NCBI GenBank assembly: GCA_036245525.1
Contig: BTPG01000006.1
Span: 92,370,950 to 92,434,949, forward strand
DNA: 64,000 nt
Direction: 5' to 3'
Source: Semisulcospira habei
Taxonomy: Eukaryota > Mollusca > Gastropoda > Semisulcospiridae
Shown here: positions 31,000-42,149 of the stretch, piece by piece
How the letters are laid out: every line of letters starts with the position of its first letter
How positions within the stretch are numbered: the stretch's first letter is position 1
Made by a program: the position numbers and the translations under genes
Notes under the pieces: generated by a model
The model's database searches: none
The model's input: the letters and a program-made list of their open reading frames with translations, nothing else
Told to the model about the DNA's origin: nothing

Positions 31000-33604
31000 A
31001 GGTTTATTTCTCTTGAGAGGATGATAGTTTCGAATTTTCTTCAGGTAACTCGGTCACATAGTAACCACCCATTGAACTTTCTTGTTTAGATCCAGTATGG
31101 TCCATTTGATCATTCTTATCACAGGTGCTATATCATCAGTTTGTACTCTAGAACCGAACAACATTGCCTCATGCATTCGATTCACATGATTCCTGGAGTA
31201 TTATTTCTTGTCAAGGTGATTCCTGCAGGAATCGCTTTCTAATTCTGAATTATTCAAGAGATGTGCCAGATCAGTGTGGTTTGTGTGAAGGTGCCATGCT
31301 AACCTGGCATTACTCTTCAACTATCATGAAGAGTTTATTTTTCTAAAAATAGGCTGTAAGCCAATTGGCCCATTCAGTCAAAATTCAATGGGCCAATTTC
31401 AATCATTCATCGCAAAGGTGATCGGCCAGAAAAACTGTAAAAATAAAAAAAAAGACAACATACCCAGGGATTATGTAATTTAACTGCTCTCTCTCTCTCT
31501 CTCTCTTAGGTCGGCTTATAGAACGATGGTTCTCACTGGTCGAATAGTTATTGAGTGAACCAGTTGCAGGCTATAATCTATGTTGAGTAGACTGATGACC
31601 CTTGACACATTCCTACAGAGATCACAGCGAATGGACCGATCAAATTATCAGGGTACCTTTCTCAGTTTTAGTCTAAGCCAGTTGTGGTTAGCTGGTTTGT
31701 TTCAAGCATCGATTATAGAGTTGTGCAAGAAATAAACACATGGCTGGCTCGCGTGCACATAAAAAACGATGCGCCTGATATCGCGCACCCTGGAAAAGCA
31801 ATGGGCCAACATGACACTATATGCGTCAATTGGCATGGGGCGCATTCCAAAAATGAACCCTGTATCATGGTCAATCCATCTCCCACTACCGGTACAGTCT
31901 TTACACATGCCTCCGAAGTATAAGAAAAAGTTCTTATTAACCCTTTGCGTGTTGGTAGCGGTTTTAGTCATGAAGATTCCTGACCAAAAACCGCTACCAA
32001 CACGCAAAGGATCAAGTGTGAATGGTTTGTGATTTCTGTGTTTGTGCTCACTGTGTAAATGTGACAAGAGGTGTACAATGGGTTTGTGTCACGTTTTGGT
32101 GTTTAAGGAATCACCTCGACAAAATGTGCTACCAACAGCCAAAGAATTCACATTTCACTTCTAAAAAACCCAAACCCAATAAATGGTAGCAGTATTATGA
32201 ACATTATTTCACTGGTATTACCAGTACAAACATACACCAGAAACTGTCTCAGACAAACATGTAACAAAACGTTACTTTACAAAACATGTTAGCCAACGAG
32301 ATTGAGAAGATTTAGTTCGGCTCTCATCACAGATACAGCTGAGTATTTTTAACACAATGGTTGGCTTCAGTAAACACCGTTCACATGATGGAGGAGTCGA
32401 GGGTGGACAGAAGCCACACCTATGAACAGCTCTATGTATCAATGTCAAAATGTGCGTGGGCCTGAAGCCGCCATTTCCAAACTCACACACCAACACACAG
32501 GTACCTAACCAAAACACAAATTACCACGGTAAAACACGAACGGCTCCAACATTAAACTTCACCTGTTGAAGGTGTTGATGCAGAGCCATACACCCCAAAA
32601 AATGTATGTGTGATAATCTGTGTTTGAGGACCTTACGGTTCTAGGCCACCGGGTCCAAAATCACACACCAGCACGATGTACTTTCACACAGTCAATGAAG
32701 GTCTGGATGTGTCTGATTAACTCAACCCCTTCGCTGCCAGTGGACGTAAAATCATAACATAGGGCAAATTCAACACCGAGTAATCGCAGATATGAATAGG
32801 ATCAGCAAGAGTCAAAGAACCTTATGAGCCCCCACATCTGCGGGGGTTCATGAGGTTCTTTGTCTTCTAGAGTTGGGTGGTGTTCGCTTTTTTCTGGCAG
32901 TGAAGGCATTACCCGCTACTGACAATACCGTTCCAACACAAAAAACGCATAACTACGCATCTAAAGCCAAAAAGACATCATCAGTAGCAGAGAAGGGGAT
33001 CAACTACAACAGGCATTAGAACTTCCATGAGAACAACGCAAAATCGGTCAAGTTCCTGGGCCTGTCGTGCAATCAATCATGGTGGCTGAAATCTTAAGCT
33101 AACCAGACGCACTGCAGCACACTTTGTACTCTATCAGAACTGTGCAGTTTGTTGAACACACTCAGAAAATCAATTCCAGACTTTTGCTGTTTAAAAGAAA
33201 TTGTTTTTCCGTGGAAAGAAAACTGCCCTTCCACGAAAAATCCATCAACAATGATGATGCCCGAGTTGGATCAAAGTTTGGGCTCTTTCAGTTTAACATC
33301 ACAGAAATATAAATAGCATTATCAAAAAACTTACATCACTGTGCAAGATTTGTCAAATGAAAATGCACAAGCCCACTGCCGGTACTCTGCAAAACATCAA
33401 TGTGAAATCTTGAGTCTCGCGCAAAGAAAATGCTTCATGAACCATGAATACGCAAAGGTGTACACACACAGTAAAAAGCACCAGTGACACACAAAACTAC
33501 AAATGTAATGACAAAACATAACACACCTATCTACTGTAAAAGTAATGCTGTGTCTACATGCCCTCTCTGTACCTTTACAAAGACAGTGATGCGTTAACCC
33601 TTCA

Positions 33605-33800
33605 CTGTCAGTGGACTCGGATTGTGTTTTCAAAATCTTACCAATGTCAATGATCTTCCCTCATCATAGGATCATGGTGTCAGCAACAGGCATAGACCCT
33701 CATGAGCCCCCGCAACTGTTGCTGACAGCATGATCCTATGATGAGGGAAGATCATTGACATCGGTAAGCTTTTGAAAACACGATCTGAGTGGTGTGCCAT
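33605..33800. repeat. Foldback with nested hairpin
   Basis: The outer arms are GTCAGTGGACTCGGATTGTG and its diverged complement near 33790. The inner arms are GATCTTCCCTCATCATAGGA and TCCTATGATGAGGGAAGATC. The centre resembles family f (GGCATAGACCCTCATGAGCC). Confidence 0.65.
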
Positions 33801-33827
33801 TTTTTTCAGCAGTGAAAGGGGTGGCGG

Positions 33828-33861
33828 GGGGGGGGGGGGGGGGGGGGGGGGGAGGGGGGGG
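33828..33861. repeat. Long poly-G tract
   Basis: An almost pure G run with one A, followed by GGGGGGG and GATC. Such a run is prone to length error and to quadruplex formation. Confidence 0.85.
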
Positions 33862-34570
33862 ATCATTTTTTAAAAATAATAATTTACTCTGACATCTATT
33901 ACAATCCTGTTGGGGAAACAATCAACAGAGTTTTCTGGAACAATATCACACCACCACTAACTACGGGTGCATTCATAAATAAGACTGTGTTCCCCAATAC
34001 CTCTCCGGGCATCATGTACATGCCTTAAATATCATAACACATTAGGAATGAGATTGCCATTCTGAAACAGTATTAAGATATGTCAGTTTGTCTCGCTGCT
34101 ACACATGAACACTGGCAAACGACATAAACATACACATCTACTGTATCCCTAAATTAAGTACATGCATTCTCCCTAAATGCAATAAAATGCAATTACAACA
34201 TGGTTTTCTATATAAACAGCAAACAATGATATGGTGTCCATAAATATGCACTGATGATAACACGGAACAATAGCCCTCTTACTTTCATCTACACGGCTCA
34301 TTTTACAATGACATGGCATGGATGAAAGCCGTCACTACAACTCAAGCTAATGCTAGATAAGCCTGCCACCTGACAAGAACTAATTATTGCGGTGTGACCT
34401 ACAGTAAGATCCAAAATCAGAGACAAGCACCCACGTTGGACAATTCACTAATCTAATCAAATCAAAACTGTTTTTATCAAACATATCTTGATCCATGTGC
34501 ATCACAAATCTGACAGCAAACATGCCGTACAAATCAAACTTCTCTTATGCTTTAGTCGTGCAGTTGGTAG

Positions 34571-34775
34571 TTAACCCTTTTAGCTGCGAGGTCCCATTTT
34601 TTAAATTTTGGAGGTGTTGCCTAATGTATATGTACCAGTTGCAGGAGATGGATTGACCATGATAATTCAAGGGTAGTGCCAGATTAGCTTGGCGCCTTTA
34701 GGCGCCAAGCTTATCTGACACTACCCTTGAATCAATCAATCTCCTGCTGTAGGAACTTGGGGCTAAAAGGGTTAA
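34571..34775. repeat. Intact foldback MITE-like element with TTAA flanks (family a)
   Basis: TTAACCCTTTTAGC at the left and GGGGCTAAAAGGGTTAA at the right, a 205-bp palindrome-like element with core GGGTAGTGCCAGATTAGCTT / AAGCTTATCTGACACTACCC. It is the best preserved member in the window. Confidence 0.78.
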
Positions 34776-34867
34776 GCAGGCAACACAAAGTCATGCTATG
34801 ACTGAGAATGAAGACCTGCAGGAGTGACAATGGAAAACAAGCCGTACTGTTCGTGAGCGTACTCCTC

Positions 34868-34996
34868 AGACAGACCCCACTTGGGGAATAACCTCAAGTT
34901 CATGTATATTCAAATGAGATGCAAAGCATCTCATTTGAATAGAAGTGAACTTGAGGTTACTGCCGAAGTGTACTCCCCGAGAGGGTCTATCTGTGA
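34868..34996. repeat. Foldback element, 129 bp
   Basis: ACAGACCCCACTTGGGGAAT / CTCCCCGAGAGGGTCTATCTGT outer arms and AATAACCTCAAGTTCA / GAACTTGAGGTTACT inner arms, closing on CATCTCATTTGAATA/TATTCAAATGAGATG. Confidence 0.7.
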
Positions 34997-35197
34997 AGTA
35001 CACATTGTAGTGGTATACATACATGTATAATAAATATGTAACACTGTCAGCATCTTGTAAGGTTGTGATTATTTCTGAAATCCAACATGCATATATAAAC
35101 TCTAGCACAGTCTCAAAAAGAAAAGCTCCTATGACTGACAAAAGTTATGTGCAACTTATTACGTCACTGCACAGTCAAACTGAGCAAATTTTTGTGA

Positions 35198-36309
35198 CTA
35201 AGTTTCACTTTGTGATGACGGTGCTGGTCTGCGTGGTATGGGCGGAGGACCCCCAGGGCGGCTGGGAACTAGTGGGGCAGACTCCCCAAGCTCAGGTCGT
35301 GACGGGACAGGAGGAGGGAGGTTGGGGGGTGGCCCAGAGGGTGGGTCAGATGAAGGAAGGTTCCGGCGTGGAGGAGGCGGGGGTGGGGCAGCAGACAAAG
35401 GTGGCGGAGGTGCTGTGTTGGAGGGTGGTGGTGGGGGAGGCTCACTAGGGCAGGAGGGAGGGGGTGTTGGAGGGGGGCTGCTGTCCGGGCAAGGAGTCGA
35501 ATCGTTGATGTTCAAGCGGAGACTGTCATGAAATGCAGACTGGACCGACGTGAACCCTGACCGCAATGCGCTAGTGTCAAAGGGATCGATAGATGACGTT
35601 TGAAAACCCTGAGACCCTGAACTGAACACTGCACTTGTGTCGAATGGATCTGGTCCAGACTTACTCACTCCTTGCTGCAGGCTGGAGCTGAAAGCACTGG
35701 TGTTGAACGGATCACTGGCTTGGTGCGAGATGAACGGTTTATGCACCCGGGTCGTATCGAAGGGGTCAGAAACATCGTGACTGGGGGAGTTGGGAGTGTC
35801 CAGCAAGCTAACAGAAGAGGGAGCAGGTGCACGACTAGGAACAGCTGGCGGGAGGGAGGAAGGAACAGCCGGCTGACCCTCCAACCCCCACGCCGCGTGT
35901 AGACTAGGGCGGGAGCTGGGTAGGGGTGGGGGGATGCCTGATGGCGCTACACTGTCTGGAGGTCGTTCTGACTTAGGTGCTGGGGTGCCCAAGTCAGAAT
36001 GACCACCAGACAGGGCAGCACCTACAGGAAAGACGGCCACGCCACCTGCCGGCCCTTCTCTTCGGCTGACCGGCCGCGGACGGGCCTGGGGGGCAGTGGC
36101 AGCCATTTCCCCCTCTACGTTTGATGTTAACGCATCCTCTGGCTGGTCGAGTAGGTTATCTACACTGCGCTGCCGAGGTGTGGGCGTGGGTTTCCTGACA
36201 GGAACATCTGGTGTTCCAATCTTCTCTTTATTGTTGTCATCAATGTCGTGAGATGTGCGGCTTCGTGGCATGGGCTTTGGAACAGCACCAAGTCTCTCCG
36301 ACTCTTTTT
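35198..36309 (-). CDS. Terminal exon of host gene: DPF-repeat, proline-rich protein
   Basis: The minus-strand acceptor CTGTTTAG at 36310-36311 opens a frame of about 370 codons to TAG. It contains PRQRSVDNLLD, then four DPF-type repeats (VSDPFDT, ASDPFNTSAF, PDPFDTSAVF, IDPFDTSAL), and a C-terminal tail of polyproline and SH3-type ligands (PPPVPSRP, PLVPSRPGGPPPIPRRP). DPF motifs bind the appendage of the AP-2 clathrin adaptor and PxxP tails bind SH3 domains, so an endocytic or actin-linked adaptor or kinase tail is likely. The phase matches the exon at 40030-40192. I cannot name the gene; ACK-like kinases, DENN proteins and synaptojanin-like proteins were considered without a decisive match. 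Confidence 0.75.
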
Positions 36310-36610
36310 CTAAACAGAAAAGTATTCAGTAACATTGCATCTCTTGTAAGCAGATTTTATGCAGTAAACTTCAGACATAAAAATGACAGAAGACCCAACA
36401 TTTTTTGTTGCAATATCTAAAGTTTGTGTTAAGGAAATAATTTACGTAGAAAACGTGCAGTCAGGGCCTGTAAAAAAGCTGTATCATATCCAACTTTTCT
36501 TATATCCAAATTTGTTACAAAGCAAAGTACACTGTACTTTTTTCTGTTATGTTCAGACTACATACTCAAATAATAATATCCCAACAAAGAAATAAACATG
36601 TTTAGAAAAG

Positions 36611-37414
36611 TGTTAGGTGGTAGTCATTGTCGTTGTATGATACAATCACACCAGACGCACGCACGTAGGGTTCTTGTAAAGAAACTTCACTCAGCTGCAA
36701 CTAGTCACACGTGGCACAAGGTTGTAGACCACACTGGAGTAACAGTTTTATACTCACGATGCACTCTCCGCACAATGCGTGCACAAATTGCACCAACACT
36801 GATACACTGTCTCCTCTACAATGCATCAACACTTTTGACACACTGCGTCACTCAAACAATGTACCAACACTGATACACTGTCTCCTCTACAATGCATCAA
36901 CAATTCTGACACATACAATGTACACACATAATTCGTTAAAAGCCCCTTTTATACTATTACAGATTTCCAGAATAATCTTATAAACTATACAACTCAACCA
37001 GTCAGGGAAAAAAACCGTAACCAAAACTCATTAATATTCATGAAAAAGAATACTAGATCTGCCTACAACTTTCTACAAACTTCAACTAATTCCGGAAAAT
37101 CCGTGATTTCTGTAATTGTTGTTAACTGTAGCGAATAACACAAAATTTGACATCATATTTGAGGTCATTAGAAAGGTCGCGACCCTGCCCGAACTTTCCA
37201 GTCTAATGTAGGTCGGACTGCAACAATGTAGCGAAAACATTATGCAACATTCTAGCTACACCAAAAGTCGATCACAATTCTCCGTGCAAAAGAAAATGAA
37301 TCTTGCTAAAAAGGTACGTAATTCTTATCCAAAATAACTCAAATGAATATCGGATCTTTCCTATGATCAGCACACACATGCTCTCAAAAGAATAACACAA
37401 CCAAAAACGTAACA
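36611..37414. mobile_element. Solo LTR, 804 bp, with 5-bp TSD
   Basis: Begins TGTTAGGTGGTAGTC and ends CAAAAACGTAACA, with AAAAG duplicated at 36606-36610 and 37415-37419. TG...CA ends and 5-bp duplications are typical of Gypsy-like LTR retrotransposons. A second copy of the same LTR is at 38124-39023. No internal region is present, so each is a recombination remnant. It contains an internal duplication (TGATACACTGTCTCCTCTAC occurs twice). Confidence 0.85.
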
Positions 37415-37581
37415 AAAAGACGATACAAAATAATTTATATGTATTTTCAAAACAGACGAACAATGAAGTTGCCACGTAGCTCTTCACCAGACAAGATAAT
37501 TATTGAGTTGTATACTTGTTTGTCTGGTTTTATTTTTAAAAAGGCTTTTTACCTGAATTATTAATATAGGAAAACTGTGCT

Positions 37582-37795
37582 TTAACTCATTCTACCCCAG
37601 ACACACCACAGCAAGCTAAGGATCGTCCATGATAGTTCAAGGGTGATGCCAGAATAGCTTGGCGCCTATGGGCGCCAAGCTATTCTGGCATCACCCTTGA
37701 ACTATCATGGTCGATCTGTGTCCTGCACTGCAATGCAGTCTTCAGAGAACAACGGCAAAATTTGGGGATTTCGGTGTTGGGGTAGAATGAGTTAA
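37582..37795. repeat. Foldback MITE-like element with TTAA flanks (family c)
   Basis: TTAACTCATTCTACCCCAGA at the left and TTGGGGTAGAATGAGTTAA at the right, 214 bp. The central palindrome is CCAGAATAGCTTGGCGCC / GGCGCCAAGCTATTCTGG, with arms of about 35 bp. Confidence 0.78.
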
Positions 37796-37930
37796 CGACA
37801 ATGTTGTGCACACTTGGCCATTCACCCAACACAGCTGTATCACACACATGTGATACATCTTGGCTGTGTCCCACGTGTGATGCAGCTTTTCCTCTCAAAG
37901 GCAGCAAGGAAGGAGGTGTGTCAGAAGACA

Positions 37931-39049
37931 TTAACTCATTCTACCCCAACACCGATATCCCCAAATTGTGCCTTTGCCCTTTGAAGACTGCATTGCAGTG
38001 CAGGACACAGATCGACCATGATAGTTCAAGGGTGATGCCAGAATAGCTTGGCACCCATAGGCGCCAAGCTATTCTGGCATCACCCTTTAACTGTCATGGT
38101 CGATCCATATCTTGTTGTGGTGTTGTTACGTGGTAGAATCGTGGTCGTGGTATGATATCACACCAGACGGCACGCACGTAAGGTTCTTTTAAAGAAACTT
38201 CATTCAGCTGCAATCCGTCGCACGTGGCTTAAGGTTGTAGACAACACTGGAGTAACAGTTCCAACAATATTTTATTACAGCGATGCGATCTCCACGAAAT
38301 ACGTCCACAAATGCACCAACACTGTCTTCTCTGCAAAATGTCCACACTTTGACACAATGCGCCTCTCATACAATGTACATCACCATACACTGGTACAACT
38401 CCGTCATTGACAATGAAGCACGATACCTTGCGTAGCTCAAAGTCAATGTGCTTACGATACACTGCAATTATACAACTGAACAATGTACCAACGCTGTTAC
38501 ATCGCAATTCTACAACTGAACAATGTACCACACGCGCTTCATAATACGATCTTTTATAGTGGTATGTTTTCCAGAACAATCGAGCAAAATCGTACAACAC
38601 AACCAATCAAAACAAAATACGCAACTAAAACTCCTAAATAACATTGGTCTACAAAACTCTGGCTGCTATTTCCAGCCCCTATGTTGGGAACTCCCCGCGC
38701 GTCATGACTTCACGCATGAGCACACTAGACAGGTCACGACCTCCCCAAATCATCCGGAAAGTTCAAGATTCAGCCTAATGCATAGTGACCTCCCACTTCA
38801 CGCGCGCAGAAAATAACGGTGAAAACTCGAGCGTTTTCTAGATTCTTCGGGATTCAACTCCGTGTGTCAAAAGATAATTGATTCTGCACTATGCGTGAAC
38901 GATAGTGAAACTTACTGAAAAGGTACGTGATTCGTAATCATGATAGCTCAAATAAATATCGGATCGTTTCCTACGATTTATGCATGCACGCTCTCACAGA
39001 ACAACACAACCACAATCGTTACAGGTGTGTCTGGGGTAAAATGAGTTAA
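37931..39049. repeat. Family c foldback split by a solo LTR
   Basis: The left part 37931-38118 has TTAACTCATTCTACCCCAAC and the same central palindrome. The right end 39024-39049 is GTCTGGGGTAAAATGAGTTAA. The LTR at 38124-39023 interrupts the right arm, so the foldback is older than the LTR insertion. Confidence 0.78.
38124..39023. mobile_element. Solo LTR, 900 bp, with 5-bp TSD
   Basis: Begins TGTTACGTGGTAG and ends CCACAATCGTTACA; GGTGT is duplicated at 38119-38123 and 39024-39028. Homologous to the LTR at 36611-37414 over its length with indels. Confidence 0.87.
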
Positions 39050-39339
39050 GAGTCTGGTCAACAAAAAGGTATGGGCACATGTGATATTGAAACTCGACCT
39101 ACTTTCAGCTTGCACGCAATGACATCATTTTACAGTGACGACCGGCACTCTGGCATCATGTACTGCGCTATTAGGAACATTTGTCTGGCATCCAAAATAT
39201 TGACGTCACATTACAAAGTAAATTACATCAAGACCTTTGCCAAGACACAATGGTGGCTGTGTTGTGACTAGGTGTGTGCCGAAGACCAGCTGACATCGGA
39301 TTTATGCCAAGAAAAAGGCGAGTAAGAAATAAAATCTTA

Positions 39340-39475
39340 CGATGGTGTTTAGATGATACTGAGAATCTCACTCTCGTGGTCTTAAAAACTTATCCTACTC
39401 TCTTTCGCTTGTAGGATAAGGTTTTAAAACCACTCAAGTGAGATTCTCAGTATCACCTAAACACCGATGTAAGAT
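39340..39475. repeat. Foldback element related to the 23.2-kb palindrome
   Basis: TCTTACGATGGTGTTTAGATGATACTG... and ...CAGTATCACCTAAACACCGATGTAAGA arms, closing on CTTATCCTACTCTC/GTAGGATAAG. The right flank TTTTACACACTTGGCAGGCACC matches the flank of the palindrome ending at 23366. Confidence 0.72.
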
Positions 39476-40029
39476 TCTATATTTCTAAGTACGTTTCTTT
39501 CTTTATTGGGTTATTCTCTGCATTTTACACACTTGGCAGGCACCTTTTGGGTCTGAATTACATACACAAGGATCCATTAATGTTGCATGAAATGAAGCCA
39601 AAAATGCAGGGGACTGTGATTTTGGACCTTACAGCTCTAAAGTGTAAGGTTTAATCCTTTAAGTCCCAAAACGCTCTAATATATTAAGATACATTTGACC
39701 ATGATAGTTGACAGGTGGTGCCAGAACAGCTTGGCGCCCAAAGACACCACCCTTCAACTTTCATGGTCAATCAATCTCCAACACTGTAATGTAGCCTTCG
39801 AAGAACTTAAAAATCTGAAGAAAAAAAATCCTCAGGATATAAAGGGTTAAAATTAACAGCCCATCACACAAATGAAAATACCAGACAAAACAAATCTGCC
39901 AATCTTGCTTTGAACGCCACTACAATGTGTGATGGACCTTACGTGCCTAGGTCATAAGGTCCAAAATCATACATCAGCACACACACACACACACAGAAAG
40001 ACACAACGTACAAGAAAGATGTAAGTTAC

Positions 40030-40192
40030 CTGTGGTGAGATTAGAGGTGGACGAAGAGGGCTTGAGGGGCGGTGCCAGAGACTCGGTCACGCTATCCCCT
40101 CGCATCAACATTTCCATTAGTTTGGCAGCCTCCTCCGGGGTACCGGCGTGACTGGTGTGCTTCACATTGGTCGGCAACCCGATGGAACTGAT
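40030..40192 (-). CDS. Internal exon of the same host gene with CRIB-like motif
   Basis: The minus-strand acceptor CTTTACAG and donor CAG/GTAACT bracket 163 nt in phase 0/1, which joins in frame to the exon ending at 35198. It encodes ISSIGLPTNVKHTSHAG, matching the CRIB pattern I-x-x-P-x-x-F-x-H-x-x-H-V-G except V for F and A for V, followed by TPEEAAKLMEMLMRG. CRIB motifs bind GTP-loaded Cdc42/Rac. Upstream exons are not visible before 64000 on this strand, so the nested LINE/Polinton probably lies in an intron of this gene. Confidence 0.7.
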
Positions 40193-40779
40193 CTGTAAAG
40201 ATTACACAATAAGATGTCATAATAATAAAAATAATACCAGTCATTGTATAGCTGCTTTACCCAATTCTGCAAATTGGCTCAAAGCATCGTGAAATACACC
40301 CAGCACGCACGCTCACGTGAAATATATGCATTCACTTTGAAGACAAGCACCGCACAAGACAAACACAGGGCATTCACGTAAGGACAGGTAAGGTTAAAAT
40401 GTAAAAATGTCTGGCCTGTTCTCTAAAGATTACCATACATACCGGTTCAGAAGACAGATCCAACATGATAGTTCAAGGGAGGTTACAGAATAACTTGACG
40501 TCTAGCTACCCTCTAACCATTCTTGAACTATTATGGTTGAACCGTTTCCTGTTGTAGTGTTTAAGTACAATACAATACAATAATACTTTATTAATCCTTC
40601 ATGGGGAAATTCACTGTCTGCCCATATAACACATGGCATCATTATTCACTCATTGGATTAATTAAATAACCTATAACTCTCAGTTAAAGAGATGAACTGT
40701 AACAGACGTACTGTTATCTTTGTAACACTCTTGGCATCAGAAACACCTATGGTTTATGCCCCCTGTGCTTCTGGTGTCA
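40193..40779. other. Intronic or 5' flank between CRIB exon and LINE-A2
   Basis: No coding exon seen. Bases 40563-40620 hold an inverted SINE-like 3' end ((TACAA)n, then TTTATTAATCCTTCATGGGG). A weak foldback remnant lies at 40455-40545. The LINE-A2 target duplication starts at 40768. Confidence 0.55.
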
Positions 40780-40830
40780 CCTCACGCTGGGACCATAATA
40801 TGGCGTTGAGGCGCGTCCCCTGGGTGGTGG

Positions 40831-41037
40831 AGAGATAGATAATATGAGACCCGTAAGACAATGAATTCAATAGAGCCGCATCCGTCATTAATTTACGCCA
40901 TTTTTAATATCAAAATTTTGGCCCCCATTACACCCTCGTTATTTCCGAATCAACCCTTTGATTTTAAAAAGTGACGAGCATGACGGATGCGGCCTTATTG
41001 ATCTGATTATCTTACGGGTCTCATATTATCTATCTCT
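40831..41037. repeat. Outer 207-bp foldback within left TIR
   Basis: The first 28 bp are repeated in inverted form at 41010-41037 (...CGGGTCTCATATTATCTATC). A second inner pair, GAGCCGCATCCGTCAT and ATGACGGATGCGGCC, is nested inside. The module could fold as a hairpin or cruciform at the element end. Its counterpart is 59540-59746. Confidence 0.85.
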
Positions 41038-41460
41038 CACCAAGGTCAAGGTCATCAAGACCAAGGTCATGGGTCAAGGTCACCAAGGTCATGGGTCAAA
41101 GGTCAAGGTCACCAAGGTCAAAGGTCAAGGTCACCAAGGTCAAGATCAAAGGTCAATGTCAAAGGTCATGGGTCAAGGGTCAAGGTCACCAAAGTCATGG
41201 ACCAAGGTCATGGGTCAAGGTCACCAAGGTCAAGATCAAAGGTCAAGGGTCAAGGTCACCAAGGTCAAGGTCATGGGGCATGGGTCAAGGTCACCAAGGT
41301 CAAAGGTCAAGGTCAAAGGTCGTGGGTCAAGGTCATGGGTCAAGGTCATCAAGGTCAAGGTCATGGGTCAAGGTCATGGGTCAAGGTCACCAAAGTCATG
41401 GGCCAAGGTCATGGGTCAAGTCGTCGAGGTCATGGGTCAAGTCGTCGAGGTCTGGAACCA
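41038..41460 (+). repeat. AGGTCA-rich tandem array in left TIR
   Basis: By hand I count about 46 GGTCA cores in roughly 420 bp, about 30 of them as AAGGTCA and many as TCAAGGTCA, in mixed spacings (TCAAGGTCACCAAGGTCATG and similar). TCAAGGTCA is the known extended half-site for monomeric nuclear receptors of the NR5A and ERR groups. The plus strand has no stops through much of it, which explains the spurious frames. Confidence 0.85.
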
Positions 41461-42149
41461 AATAATGGTAAAGTCCGACACCTCATGTCTAAGCTTGACC
41501 GGTTCTGAAAGACCTCCACCTCAATTCAGGTATGTTATGAATAGACTTGTTCTGAAAAAAAAAATTCAAAGGGCCTACAATTATTCACATTTTTCATTTC
41601 TGACTAGCTTGCCTTTTGAAACTGAGATCAAAATCTTTTCAATCAGATCGGTATGCACCACACCTGACATGATATTCATAAAAAATTTTAATCTGGACAT
41701 GATATTCAAGAAGGAATTTTTAATTTTTTCAATTATGCGTACACCCTTCAACAAATTCAAATTTTAATAAAGCAAGGGAAGTAACTTTTTTGTCTTGCTG
41801 AAATTTTTACAAAATTACTTCCCTTGTATAAACCTGTACTCAAAGGAAAAAGTAATCTGAAATAAGGGGTGATTCCTTCCTTTTTCTGGTGCTCAAGTCA
41901 TGGTAAAATTATCTAGTTACTGTCTATGTTACTTCTGATGTTTCATTTGGCTCTCACTTGGTCAGGGTGTGATTTATAATTTACTGCAAAGCCAATAATC
42001 GCCAATAATGTGTCAGGTTTGTTTGCTTAAAAGGACAGGGTTATTGAACATGACACCACAATTGAAATCTGTGAAACATGATATTAATAAGCCAACTGAG
42101 AGAGACAATATAGGTCAGGCAAGTCTTGTCTGGGGTAAACTCAAAAACT

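Larger units (their letters stand above)
27131..35197. other. Gene-poor stretch between PINX1 and the minus-strand host gene
   Basis: I find no coding exon with recognisable domains and splice borders. The stretch holds the PINX1 3' region, a SINE-like copy with CA microsatellite, several foldback elements, homopolymer G tracts (30370-30386, 33828-33861) and the likely 3' UTR of the minus-strand gene. Small open frames over microsatellites are not credible genes. Confidence 0.55.
40831..42098 (+). repeat. Polinton left terminal inverted repeat
   Basis: About 1,268 bp matching the right end in inverse orientation, ending inward at ATATTAATAAGCC. In order from outside: a 207-bp foldback, a GGTCA tandem array, an AT-rich unique part and a small hairpin at 41773-41826. 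Long frames through the array (for example 40958-41767) are not considered genes. Confidence 0.92.

Noticed and set aside
37680..38046. Two similar frames ending in HDSSRVMPE on opposite strands
   Set aside because: They are the arms of family c foldback elements translated, not a gene family.
40958..41767. 269-codon frame in the left TIR and its 257-codon counterpart at 58846-59619
   Set aside because: Most of the frame is the GGTCA array, which lacks stops in several frames at once. The two TIR copies differ in repeat number and no domain is visible. I treat them as by-products of the repeat.
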